A stretch of 64,000 nt of DNA from Smittia aterrima (Eukaryota; Arthropoda; Insecta; Diptera; Chironomidae), in assembly GCA_033063855.1 (NCBI GenBank), contig CP093831.1:28024001-28088000 (forward strand), in the 5' to 3' direction. Shown piece after piece: positions 10,104-22,047 of this stretch. A program made the translations under genes and the position numbers. The notes below the pieces were generated by a model. That model was not told the origin of the DNA. It was given only the letters and a program-made list of their open reading frames with translations, and made no database searches. Numbering within the stretch: position 1 is the first letter of the stretch; each line of letters begins with the position of its first letter.

Positions 10104-11240
10104 TTAAACTCGTTTGATCGAAGTTGTCTCCCATCCTCTCCAGAACGTTGCTGGCTTCTCACTCTGTTCATGTGAATCGATGTCCTTTGCTTCCTCTTTC
10201 TTTAAATGTGCATTCAAGTAGATGTGGATCCTCATCGACGTTATTGACTTCATTTGATGATTGCAAGTCGGGCACTTGTAACATTTTGGTCCAATGTGAA
10301 TTTTCTTGTGTTCGTTCAGTTCTTTTTGAGTCTCAAACCTTTGACGACATCTAACGATGCTACAACCAAAAGTCTTCTCTTCTGAATGAAACTTCTTCAT
10401 GTGATTCTTCAAATTATTTTGAATCATCGACTTCTTACAGATTGGACACGAATCCTTCAAATGAATCAACATGTGTCCTCTCAGTTTGAACTTGTTTTTG
10501 AATATCTTTGAACACAAATCACATTGAACTTGATCAATCTCATGCTTTGAATTCTTATGAGAATTTAGACTTTTCTTGTTTAAGTAAACTTTGTCACAAG
10601 CATCGCATTCGAACTTTACTTTTGACGAATGCTCCTCAATGTGACTCTTCAGACGATACTTGGCCAACATTCGCTGACAAATCGGACAAGGAACTTTGAG
10701 ATGAGTTTGAGCGTGTTGTTGAAGATTCGCCTTTAATTTAAATATTTGACCACAAACATCGCAACTGAAATTGATTTTGTTATGTAACATTTGTTCATGA
10801 CGCTTCAAATTATTTTTATTTAGAAACGAACTTTGACAAGATTTGCAGTCAAACTTTATTTCAGGCTCCGACACGAAATGTCCGTGGCGTTGATTCTGTT
10901 GATGATTTTTCATTTGGAAATTATTTGCGAACTTCTTATCACAAGTTTCGCACGAAAAGAGTTTCTCGTGAGTCTTGACATGAAATCTTAAACTGTCTTT
11001 TCTTGAAGTCACAAACTCGCATCGAGGGCAGCTCCAATTTGAGTCAAAGTAATGAGCTCTAACGATATGTTGATGTTTACAATTCTTACATTTAAAGTTG
11101 AGATCGCAGAAACAACATTTTGTGATTTTATCTGATTTGCTTATCAAATCGCATTCTTCACATTTTTGATTTAATTTTATTTTTCCCTTCATCTCTGGAT
11201 CTGCTGGCAACTCCAAATTTTGCTCAGAATAATTATTCAT
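10104..11240 (-). CDS. C2H2 zinc-finger protein ZNF-A, 378 aa, single exon
   Basis: Uninterrupted frame from ATG (11240) to stop. A Cys-rich N-terminal segment (residues 27-63; C27, C30, C42, C45, C51, C54, H57, H63) precedes about ten C2H2 fingers starting near residues 71, 97, 132, 160, 185, 212, 240, 265, 293 and 323. Fingers at 185 and 265 are one residue short (11 instead of 12 between second Cys and first His). A basic/acidic tail of about 33 residues follows. The layout, the spacer RHGHFVSEPEIKF after the second finger and the ending YKCPTCNHQ match ZNF-B and ZNF-C 45 kb away, so these are paralogues. It lacks the 60-residue N-terminal extension of ZNF-B/C. Predicted nuclear DNA-binding regulator; no AD, BTB or KRAB-like domain is visible. 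Target unknown. Confidence 0.88.
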   Translation of the reverse strand: MNNYSEQNLELPADPEMKGKIKLNQKCEECDLISKSDKITKCCFCDLNFKCKNCKHQHIVRAHYFDSNWSCPRCEFVTSRKDSLRFHVKTHEKLFSCETCDKKFANNFQMKNHQQNQRHGHFVSEPEIKFDCKSCQSSFLNKNNLKRHEQMLHNKINFSCDVCGQIFKLKANLQQHAQTHLKVPCPICQRMLAKYRLKSHIEEHSSKVKFECDACDKVYLNKKSLNSHKNSKHEIDQVQCDLCSKIFKNKFKLRGHMLIHLKDSCPICKKSMIQNNLKNHMKKFHSEEKTFGCSIVRCRQRFETQKELNEHKKIHIGPKCYKCPTCNHQMKSITSMRIHIYLNAHLKKEEAKDIDSHEQSEKPATFWRGWETTSIKRV

Positions 11241-14141
11241 CTTTGAGTCGAAGTTAACTGTTCGAAAGCTGTCGTTGAAATGAATTTGTTTTGCTTCGAC
11301 TCATCAATTTAAATCCTTTTTCTTTTAACAAATAAGTTTCAATAATTTTTTACCTGCTTAACATTTTACTAATTGAAAGTTTGAACTTTTTACCTGAAAT
11401 CGAAACAAAATGAAAATTTCTTTTCCTTTCGAAAGAAAAATCTTTAAATTTTGTTAATTCAAAATGACAAGAAGATGTTGATGCAAAGCAATTGCACATA
11501 AAACGAATCCACAACGATCCTGGCGAAGGTTTCAAGACATAAAAATGCGAGAGCTGAGAAAGGGAATTCAATCCTTGTCCGATGAGTCTCTTGAGAGTAT
11601 TTCGTTTATCCACAGTTTTGCTGTTGCTGCGCTGTTGCTCAAATGAATACAGATGGACATGCGAAAGGATCCGCATTTGATGGTTTACATTCTCGTTCAC
11701 CAGCAGTGCCATTAATACCAATCTACGTTTCTTTCTATGTTTGCCCTTTCTCGTTTCTTGTTCGGATCTCGGATCTCGGTTCGAGTAAAGGAGGACGCTC
11801 TGAGAAATATAATTTTATGGACAACAGTAAATATCGGTCGCCATTAGACGCAAGCCAAATCCTTATGGATGAGTCCGAATGCCAATTTCACATTTGATGG
11901 TCGATACTTGTTTGTGTACACGTCGCATCAAACTCATAATGGACCGGAAGCTCAATGAAGAAAGCAAGAAAATCGTTTCGGATCGAATCGTCGTCGACCT
12001 TCTTTGAATAACAAAAAGAGAAAATTCTCTGCTTTCCAATTTTCCTTTTTTGTTGTTTTCGATTGAATCCTCGAGTCATTGTGTCGAACCTGAAAATGTT
12101 GTTTCATTTCAAAATGACATCAATGAATTGAAATGCAATTCTCGAAACTGAAATGCAACAAAAAAACTCTTTTCGCGATGATTTATGTTCACGATTTTAA
12201 TGTTTATTTATGGAATGGTCGTCGAGCACTCATATTTAATAACCGAGCGAGAAGCCCAAAAATTTATTTATGTAAAAACACACAAAATTGTCAAAAATGC
12301 TCAGCCCGAAATTTATGATTTTGTTAACAAAAAAGCTCCGAAATGTTGTTGTTTGTGTTGTTTGCGAAACAATTTTCACATTTGAAAAGCAAATAAATAA
12401 ATAAATTCACATTTTTTTTATTATTGCAATTGAATGTTGAACGTTGTAGAGACGAGGAAAACTCGGCCAGCTCGTAATTTATTTTATTATTGACACTTAT
12501 TGTTCTGTCGCTCAATTGAATGTAAAACTCGTGAAGCTGCGTGATCTCATCCCTCGACTAAGCTCATCTCTTCTCCGAGGTGCGAGATGCATTTACTTTC
12601 CATCTCTGACAATGCCAAATCATAACTCGAATTGAAAATAAAAACATTGCAATTTTGTGCAATGGACAAGCTCATTTTATTTATTGTTATGATCGAAGGG
12701 CTTTACACGGAGCTCAGCATGTGAATGGAAAAATATTTTATGGCGGAAGGTGATTCCCTTCGATTATTCAAACTCGATGTGAAGGCTTCAATGACAATGC
12801 GAGAGACTATGCAGCAGCTTCGCAATAATTCTACATTTGCCGTGACAGAAATTGAGGTTTGAATGGTCGAATCTCTCTCAGTTAGAAGTTGATACGTTGC
12901 AGGATTTGAACGATGCAGTTTCGCCGCAGTCGTTTCAAACGCGATAAATTCAAATTGGCATCAATGGATTTTTGATATGCTTCGCCGTTAGGCTGAATTC
13001 AGTTGCTGCGCTCAATCATTTTCTAGTTTCGACTCGAACAAGAGGAAATTTTGTAATTTTCCGAAGAGAAATCTGTTCACGTAACAACTGCGAAAAGCTT
13101 TTTGGAGCTGAAGTCATCAAAAAACTTTTGCGCCGAATGAAAAATTCAAAACGATTCCCGAATTAAAATGTTCTCCGCCGAGTGAAGCTGCTCTCTTACA
13201 CGTCTCGGAACATTTTGAATCGTTTTGATGTTAATTCTTGTCATGCATTTTTAATTAGACTCGCGCTGGCGTTGGCTGTCGAGTGTGATTGCGATGGTTC
13301 ATCTTGGGATTTGCATATCGCAGCAAATATTTTCATTCCGTGCCTTCTGTAAATGTCTTTGTGCTACTCGCTCTGATTTCACATGTCCTGATTAAACAAC
13401 TCGTGAATTTTTCACTCAAATTATCGCAGAGAGGAGAAGACACATCAAAGATAAAAACAAGTGAGAAATTATTTTTTCAAATCTAATTACAACAAACTCG
13501 AGAATCTCCGGAAAATGCAAGAATGGAAATTGAAGTTTGAAGGTGGAAAATATGCAAAACACTTTAGGGATCAGTTTGAGACTCACATGTGCGTTCTTCT
13601 ATTGAAATTGAAATGAAACCACAAACTGATCGTAAATATTTTCACCGCAAAATTTGTTTCTAAATAAAACATTTCGATTTTTTGAAATGAAAAACTTTTT
13701 TCGATCTCATTTCCATTTTGGAAACTTTATTAAATTTTCACGAGGTCGAGAGAGAGATTCTCGTTTGACAAAAGAAATTCTTTTGATTTGAAAGAAATAT
13801 TCTTAAAGAACATTAACGCGACAACAATTTAAAAATAAATCAAATTTTCATTTTAATGGAAATTTCCTCTCGAAGAGCAGGAGCACTCAAGATTGTTAAT
13901 TATTTTTTATGGACGTAATTTGTTTGATGGGCGATTTTTACATTGAAGGCGATGTCGCGAGAATAGCAGATGACAACGATTCATCCCCTCACACCTCACG
14001 AAATCCTCTCTCGCGACTCGAATATCGTCGTTCACAGTCATCAGCGACCGAAGGAGAGATTGCGTTGCGATCATAAACGTCAACACAAAATCATAATTAA
14101 AATTTGTTGTCGTAATTTCAATTATGGCTAACTCGACTTCA

Positions 14142-14159
14142 GCTGCTGCTGCTGCTGCT
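14142..14159. repeat. (GCT)6 microsatellite
   Basis: Six perfect GCT units. Similar short CTG runs recur at 26466-26481, 36247-36262 and 37269-37282, none in a supported reading frame. Confidence 0.9.
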
Positions 14160-16425
14160 CTTGTTCAACCGCCAAATGAATCATCTCATGTTTTAATGAG
14201 CCGTGACGTTCGATTATCTTTTGTTTGTCTCTTGCATTGTCGAAGAAAGAAAATATTTTAAAATGTTTCTGCTTTATCGACGAAAAGTCAAACAGAACTT
14301 TTCAGTTTCAGACGAGCAGAGCTCTGAGTGGGAGAGAGAAATGAAACGAAAGGTGTAATTACTGCCGAAATATCACGCCACCAATAACTTTTCCCTCCCG
14401 TTATCATTCATATTTTATGTTCAGTTCTAGCTCTCGAGGCTGAGAATAAATCAAAACATTTTCTGACATTTTAAAATTTTCTGCGCAAGTTCCAAGCAGA
14501 GCATGTGAACGAGTTGTAGTTATGACACTCGAGGAGGAATGTGATTCTCTATCTTCCTTCGAATGGGATGAGATTACCCTTTCAAACAGAAAAAGGTCTT
14601 GCGGGGGTGGGAGATGAATGTCAGTTGCTGCTTTGTTGTTGTTCTCGTTGTAGCTTCGATACTTGTGCTCGAAAATAAAGAACGAGACGCTTATCTCAAC
14701 AATAAACACCGAAACATTTTCCTATAATTTGAACATGTTTCCAGCACTTTACATGCGAAATTATTATTTGGAATAACAATTAAATGTCGACTTCTCTGGG
14801 TTTTATTGTCGCGACGTAATCCGAGAACGAGAATTAGCAAATTAAATGAAATTTCAAGTGGAAAACTCTTTTTTGTTTATTTTCAATTCAACGAGAGAGC
14901 TATCAATCGAATCTTTAACGCTCGCGGTGATTGAATTGATGTTTCGCTTCCTCGAAAGGATTTTCGTGATTTTCGCAATTGAAAAATGTTGATGCGAGTC
15001 GAATAAATCTTTTGCGTGGAAACAGGAAAATGCGAAGACGATGAAATCGAATTTCAATTGATTTTCGACTCTCACTCGATAAATTTTAATCGAACGTTGA
15101 TCGTGGCACGAGCAATAAAAGTTAACGCGTGAGCGATGAAGGGACGGACAGACAAGTGAGAAGAGTCGACATGCAAATTCCTGAAATTAAAATCTTTCTC
15201 GGAATTGCGACATTAAATTTGCATAACGTGATTGTTTTCTCAGCTTTTTATTTATCTGTTGCTTATCGCCACGATCAGATCTCTTCGCTCGTTCGGAGAT
15301 GGAGGAAAGTCATTCGACGTTTCATTAGAATTTATCTTTCCATTCTCCATCACGAAACTTCTTCCAAATGTCAATAAATCCTTCTTTGCTGCGTTGGCGT
15401 CTTCAGAGACTCGACTCGTCGTGAAGGGAAATTCGACTTCCTAAGCCTCAGTAAACGACCCATTAATATTCTAATTGTAACGCTTGACAGTTTTGTGATA
15501 AAGTCAAATTTACGACCATCAAAAGTTCTTCTTCTCGCGCTTGTCTGTTTGTTCAATGATTCAACCAATTTAATCGTAAGCCATCATCTCACTCGATTCG
15601 AGAATAAATTGATTCGAAAGAAGAAACGCGACGATACATCGTAAGTCACAGATTTTCGCCATTTTCATTTGATTTCTCAAGACTTTTGTTTGTTCAACTG
15701 TCACTCTCGACTTTCTCTGATATCGTAAGACGTTGCTCGTTTACTTCCTCGGAGGGATTTCGTTAATGGCTGTTTATGAGGGAAGGAGAACGATGTTGAC
15801 TTATGAAGGATCGTTAGAGCAAATCCGCAGATAGAAATTGTTTGCTTAATAAATCTTCGTAGAAACGATTCATCCCGACAAAGACAAGAAGAAAGAAAGG
15901 AAAACCATTTTCATAAGTCAACCGAAAATGATTCAACAGAATTATGACAGCAAAAGACGATGAAATTCTTTATCTTCTGTTAGTTGCTGTTCATGCAAAA
16001 ATGTCTCCAAAGAAATTGATTTATTTGTTTTTGCGAATCAACTTTTCTCCTTTCAGCAAAATGGCATCCGAAGTCACTCAAAGCGACAGAACATGAAGAA
16101 GGAGAGGAGAACTGCTGGATTTGTATTTTAATCATGCCCGAAAAACTACTTCATATATCATCGTTGTGAGCTTTCTTAGATGGAAATTTCATGTTTTGTT
16201 GTTCAAGACTCTGAGCATAAGCGACGCCTTCGCATCCATAACTCATCTCATTTATCATCGCCAAGAGCGGAGTCGAGTCGAGCGGAGAGGGTTGGAATAA
16301 TATTCAAACAAAGTTGCAAATCACTCGACGAGTTGTCTCATGGAGATGACGTCGAATAAGAAAAGCTCACTTGAGTCTTGAGCTACTTCGCTAATGAGAT
16401 TGCTCTGCTCAGCTTTAATTAAATT

Positions 16426-16786
16426 CATAAATCACTCTCATCATCAAATTATTGCATCAATGCGATGTAAAGAATCGCAGTTGATTTATTCGAGGGTGCA
16501 TTTGCCACGAAAAAAAAACGAATCTCGTAATTTATGTGACGTTTTAATGTATTTCCATGCAGAAGCATCAAAAATCCGAACATAAAACTCCGCCGCTCAA
16601 TCATAAATCAGGAATCAAACTGCGAGTAGAACGAATTCATTTCGGATGATAACAGCCCAGTCAGTCGAACATTAATGTCGCCCCTCAGCTCATTTATGAC
16701 GAACGAGATTATAATTACAAGCGTCGATGCTGATTCGTCGACTTCTGATGCCAGTCGATGCCATCTTTGAGCACATTCGACATAAA
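16426..16786. promoter_or_regulatory. Cluster of six CATAAA/TTTATG words (candidate regulatory cluster)
   Basis: CATAAA or its complement occurs at 16426, 16531, 16581, 16602, 16693 and 16781, six times in 361 bp, about ten times what base composition predicts by rough estimate. TTTATG is the core bound by Caudal and posterior Hox (Abd-B-type) homeodomains. Whether any such protein binds here is inference. Confidence 0.3.
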
Positions 16787-17376
16787 TCAAACTCTTTTGA
16801 CTCTTAATTCCTTCTCCACCCTTGAAAACTTGAAAAATTAATAAATTATTAACGAAAAAGTACAAAATCCAATTCTTCTCCGCAATAAATTATTTTTAAT
16901 GACTTTGCCGTTTATCATTCGAAAGTTCCCGTTGCAGGATCGAACGAGAGAGAATCATCGTCGCTCTGGTTGAGAAAAGTTTCTTTTCCTCTGACGAAAT
17001 GTAATTAAATCTTTCACAAAGCGAACGAGAACAATTTTATTGAGGAAACCGAAGCAAGAGCAGTCAATGGCTTTGTTTATCAAAAGAAGATCGTTCTCCC
17101 CTTGTCGTCGTCCTTTCTGTCTTCGCTGATGTTTTATGGCATCAACGAATCTTTTCATAACTCTCTCAAGGAAGACACGAGACGAGGAATAAACCATAAA
17201 ACATTTAAAATGCATTCGGAGGGCTCGTAGCTTAGCTGCTGTGACAACTTTTTTTGTTGTTCGTGATCTGAAATCGCTTCGAAGGCGACTTTCTTCTTCT
17301 TCTTTTTTGATTTACCACAAAAACATAAAAATGATTTATCGGTGACATTAAAATTTATCCTGGCCAAATGCACAAT

Positions 17377-17414
17377 CACACACACACACACAAAGATCGC
17401 AGCAGCAGCAGCAG
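17377..17414. repeat. (CA)8 followed by (AGC)5 microsatellites
   Basis: A CA run at 17377-17392 is followed within 10 bp by an AGC run. They produce artificial VCVCV and AAAAA stretches in a long minus-strand frame that is not a gene. Confidence 0.9.
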
Positions 17415-20400
17415 AAGTTTCATAAAAAAAAAGAGGAGAAACTAACGAAACATTATGCGAAGTAAATAAAATACATTGCATGTGGAAATTTATGGTTCTT
17501 AGCCGCTCTTTCTGCATCACCACTACACCATCATCATAAATAATTGCGCTTTTTACTCTTCGCTCTCTCTCACTCTTGCTGCGTCTTCGAAACGCTTTTA
17601 ATGAGACATTGCTTGGCTGGGGCGAGAGCTGAATTAACATAATGTTCACAAGGAACGAAACAAAACATTTCGCTTTGTAAATTATGATGCATTTCACTTT
17701 GCTTCGTTGCAATTTATGATTTTCATTGTAAACATGAAACGTGGATCGAGGAGAAATCTTTTCCTTCGTAGGAAACCCTTTCCTGCGGCGAAGGAATTCT
17801 TTCAGGACTCTCACCAGCATTCACTGCCAGTCACCGAGCTCTGCAATAAAAATTTATGTTGCTCATAAACAAATCGCTCGTATCAAGTGAAAAGTGCATT
17901 GCCAGGCAAATGAATTTGTAGGCGAGAGCAATAAAACTCAACTCTTTTGATGAATGAAACCACCGACCAATAAACAAACGCTCACAATGTCTCAATCCTC
18001 GAGTCGCATTTGCATTTTCCACCTTCACCCTCTCTCACTCACTCGTTCGAGCTCTGACGAGGCAGCGACGAAAAATTATTTATTGCAAACTTTTTTTTTC
18101 GTTGTTTCCTCGTCCGCGATGACTCCATGAACGACACAACAAATCTATCGCTCGAGTCCACAGAACGAGTGAATTTGAATTTGCATTCAGCTTTGGATTG
18201 AATGATGAACAGGACATTTCGGGGCGAGAACGCAAACAGATGCTGACTTTTTACAGTTTTCCGCATTTTTTTTCTGTGTTGCAAGTTGTCGTGTTGTGTC
18301 GGTTTGAAGTCCATTAAAAATTAGTTTATTCATCGCGGCAACTAACAAGCGATTAGCTTCTGCTCGTAGCGGCTTCGTTGGATTGACTTGGTGATGAATG
18401 TTTGGCAAACATTCGTCGTTTGTTGATGTAACTGAGCGGAGGAGAAAGTGAGAACAAAGGTTCTCGTTAGATAAGCGAGAAATGTTTGCAGTTGACTTAG
18501 ATAAGAGTGACTCGAGACACGCAGCAAAGAAGCTTCCGCTGTTTGGCTTTGATTTCTTGTCAGCAGGTGCCGCAAAGATTTCTCAAACTCGAAAATGTTC
18601 TAAATTCTAATCAGTTAAAGATTTTTACGATTGTCAGTTTGTTCATTAATTTACAACGCAACTGAGACCGATTCGCAATAAATTTCCATTCCGCGGAACT
18701 CAATTCTGGATCCTTAAATCGTCGATTTTATCGTCAGCCATGGCAGTAAAGCAGAAAGAGAAGTTGACGTCGACCCTTCTTGTGTCGTTGAATAAATATT
18801 CGCTCGTAATTAATCTGATGATTTACGCCTTTCTCTTGCCCTCGAAGCGAACAAACCGACAACGACGACTTCGTAGACATTTCTCTCTCTTGAAGAAGAA
18901 GCTCAAGACGAAGGAAAGTTATGATTGCGAGTTGAGATCTCGATATTGTATTAAAATAAATTTGGCATTAATGGCTGCGCGTTACGAATAAATTCCGTAA
19001 ATAACAGCAGAGAGAGAGAGTGAGCTCTGAGGCAAAGCGGATGGGTGGATGACTGACGACGAATGGTGATAAAAAAGGGAAACAATCCACCCTCATCATG
19101 GCATTTCAACTTTCTCGCTCCGCTCTCTCTCTCGTCTTCCACCCTCGAAGCGGAAAATGGAAAACTTGACTCCTGAATCATTTTTATATCAAACGAAATA
19201 AATAAGTTTTATTATTTTAATGACTCATAATTTTGAGTTAATTTTCCATTTCTCTGCCGTTCGCTTCGGATGGAAATTTTCATGCTTCAATGTGTTGCTT
19301 GCTGGTGCGGGGTGGTTGGCTGTAGAATCCCAAAAAACTGTTTGCTAAAAAAAGATGAAAACGATTAAAACAATCTTTGCTTTCCCTCCAACTCTCGAAA
19401 CATTCGCTTAATGCCTCCTCCCATCCTTCGAGACTTTGTGTTATGTTATGTTTGACGAAATTTATGTTTATTACTCGAAGAGGAAATATCTCGTTTTCAT
19501 AATTTAACAAAGTACAAAGACGACAAGTTTTTAGAGACAAAATTTCTTTGATTGAGTTTTGAGAGAAGTTTTTTCTTCCGCGAAGTTCGAATTTATCGAA
19601 ACATTCGCGAAAAGGGTGAAAATGTTTGATTTAGAGAAACGACAGAAGGCTCAGTCGTTATCGTAAGTCAAGACAGGAAAGAGAAGTTTGTCCTCGTTTC
19701 TTAGGCAGACTTAAGATCTCAGCTCTTTCATGTTTTTATGCTCAGCTCGTTTAAATATTAAACTGAGACGAGAATGAAATAATTGAAGCAACGAAGATCG
19801 AAACTCTCGGCGCCACATAAAGAACGAAGTGAGAAATTACTTTAAACACGTGTCTCTGTCTCCGGTGGGGATTTGTTATTGAAACTTTCAACTAATTAAG
19901 TAATTAATTGAAGCACGAAGCAACTTTTATTCATAAATTAATGAAATCGACGCCTCAATAAATTTGGAAATTGTTTTAAACTTCGATGATGATGAAAATG
20001 TTTGTTTATCTTTAAAACGCTTTTTGTTTACTCATCGAAAAGTGTCAGGAAACCTCGACTGCACCTTTGTCTCTTAAAAGGTCTTTCATTTGAAGACTCA
20101 GAGTTCATTAAACAAACCGATCATGTCCGATCTCTTGATAGAGCTAAAAATTATGTGACAATCTCAACATGAACCGATAAAAGTTAAATAAGGAAATTGC
20201 AATTCCGTAGCCAAATTTAAATTCCATTTCTCGATGTTCTCGCGTAATGGCCAACGAAGAAACAATGAAAGCATCAACAGACGAATCAGTAGCGATTATC
20301 ATTCGTTATTGTCATCGACTTCGAATTGAACTCGCTAAAAGAACAATATTTGATACAATTTTCATTTTATTATTCTACAAAAATGGCAAGAAATCGTGAC

Positions 20401-21570
20401 TTATTCAATCGAAGTGCAGCTTGCAGTGTCTTTTTCTGAATGCCAATAAGTTAAAATGCGAGAGCAATAAAAAACGGAACGAGAATGAGAGCAATGGAGC
20501 TCAGAACAAAGAAGTTGTAAGTGGAATAAATTGCGACAGGATTCGACAAGCAGAAGAAAGTTTGTCTTAAGTGAAAAGTGGATTCGCTTGGCAATTAAGT
20601 TTTGTTGTAGTTACTTCGAATCTTCGATAAGATTCTAAGAAGAGTCGACTGCGTTGCGATAAGAACTATTCAATTGTCCTCGATCTCAAACTGTTTTGAC
20701 CCTACAGCTCACTCTGACCCTCGAGACGAGTTTGAAGAATTAAAAATTTCTTTCTCTGAAATCGAATAAAAATAATTTCTTTATGACTTAACCGAGCCAA
20801 GTGCGAGACAACATTTTTCATCGTAGGAGTCTCTCAAAAGGAAGCAACTGAAAATGGAAAGGTCATCATCATAATTCAAAAGTTGTCAGAAAAAGATTTT
20901 CAATTTTCCCCGGCTTGGCAGTTTCTCTCGCTCATCTCTCGGAACTTTTTTTTATCCGACGACGTATGAGCGTTAGTTCGACTAAGTGCTTTGGTTTTTT
21001 GCTGCTGCTGGTGTTGAATCTTCTTCAGCATCATCACGAATAAGAATTAAAAGTAAATGTTCCGAGATGAGCGTCGTCGTTGCTCAAACACCAGCAAAAC
21101 TTTTTCCATTTTCATTTGTCTTTTGTTTGCCTTATTTATTATCGAAAAATGTTTTTCAGTTCTGCCATCGCATTTCGTTTCGTTATTGTTACTGGCTTCA
21201 ACTTTTCATCCCCATCCGTGCCCACCCCTCTTCGCCTTCTTTTGTTCCAATCCGAATCGTATACACGTCTCATTTCATTCTACAAACATCCACACAAACA
21301 TTTCTCAATCCTCAAACTCTCAAGTCATTCCACTTCTGCTGCTGCTCGCTCGAGGTATTTAAATTTTATTTTAATGTTTGTACCGAGCATTAATTTTTAT
21401 AATCCATTCATAAATTTAATTAAAACAAAACACACAATCGTCTTGCTTCCTTCTCTTCTTCTCGTAGCTTAACCCTTTACGACTTTTTCTGTAGTTTCAG
21501 CGAATACTTGTTTTGTCATTAGAGACTCATCGATTCATTCGAATATCCTTCGGTTGATATACTCAAGTCG

Positions 21571-21723
21571 TTAATTTTGAAGTGTCTGAAGTTGCAACTT
21601 TGCTTCTGCACGCTGTTGACGGTTCAAGAGCATTGTCGGTGAAATAAAACTTTCAGACCTTATCTCGAACGTGCCTTCGAAACTTCCTGCGCTAGCGGGA
21701 ACTTCATTCCGGATCATGTACGT
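21571..21723 (-). CDS. Probable 3'-terminal coding exon of a minus-strand gene
   Basis: A strong acceptor (TTTTATTTTATTTCCAG read on the minus strand) at 21724-21725 is followed, in phase 0, by 50 codons and TAA. The peptide begins TYMIRNEVPAS, contains FEGTFEIRSESF and ends in a Gln-rich helical-looking stretch (NRQQRAEAKLQLQTLQN). Codon use looks coding. The product is not recognised. The nearest upstream candidate exon (21911-22047) could join it only through a weak donor (TAT/GTAAAT) that would cut its zinc finger; otherwise this is an alternative last exon of the same gene. A minus-strand AATAAA lies about 200 bp further on (plus TTTATT near 21365). Confidence 0.5.
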   Translation of the reverse strand, partial: TYMIRNEVPASAGSFEGTFEIRSESFISPTMLLNRQQRAEAKLQLQTLQN

Positions 21724-21910
21724 CTGGAAATAAAATAAAATATAACTTGACAACTTGGAAGATAACCAGTTAATTACTCGAGCTACTAATTCAATTTTTC
21801 AAAAGAATCTTTCGAAGTTAATCTAAAACTTTTGTTATTCTAAACTCGAAGAAAAAAAGAGTTTTCCTTTCTCCTTGAAGCGTGAAAGGCTTAAAACGAA
21901 ATTTTTCGTT

Positions 21911-22047
21911 TCAATTTTGGCTTTGTCTGCTCTTCGATGCTGAACAGATGCTGTGCCGATGATTTACATAATTTTGCAATCCAATTATCGTTTGATTACA
22001 TTGGAGACATAAATGAGAATCCTCCTCGTCAAGCTCCAACGGCTGCT
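21911..22047 (-). CDS. Probable coding exon with one C2HC zinc finger
   Basis: A long pyrimidine tract and acceptor (CTCTTTTTCTTATCACAG on the minus strand) end at 22048. The exon then encodes an acidic stretch (LELDEED) and a C2HC finger with exact spacing C-x2-C-x12-H-x4-C (LCLQCNQTIIGL, then NYVNHRHSIC). The frame reaches TGA at 21911-21913, 11 codons after the finger. Phase implies one base donated by the previous exon. No good donor follows the finger, so this may be an alternative terminal exon. Such C2HC fingers occur in nuclear proteins and bind DNA or protein. I do not recognise the family. Association with the exons at 35 and 43 kb is inferred from strand and large-intron layout only. 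Confidence 0.5.

Larger units (their letters stand above)
11241..21570. other. Long noncoding stretch between ZNF-A and the minus-strand terminal exon
   Basis: About 10 kb without a supported gene. Frames are short or built from simple repeats. CATAAA/TTTATG words are frequent, with a dense group at 16426-16786, and GA tracts and CTG/CAG and CA microsatellites occur. Most likely intergenic and regulatory DNA downstream of the minus-strand gene. Confidence 0.55.

Noticed and set aside
17155..17820. 221-codon minus-strand open frame
   Set aside because: Contains peptides generated by CA, AGC and AAG microsatellites (VCVCV, AAAAA, KKKKKK); no family resemblance.
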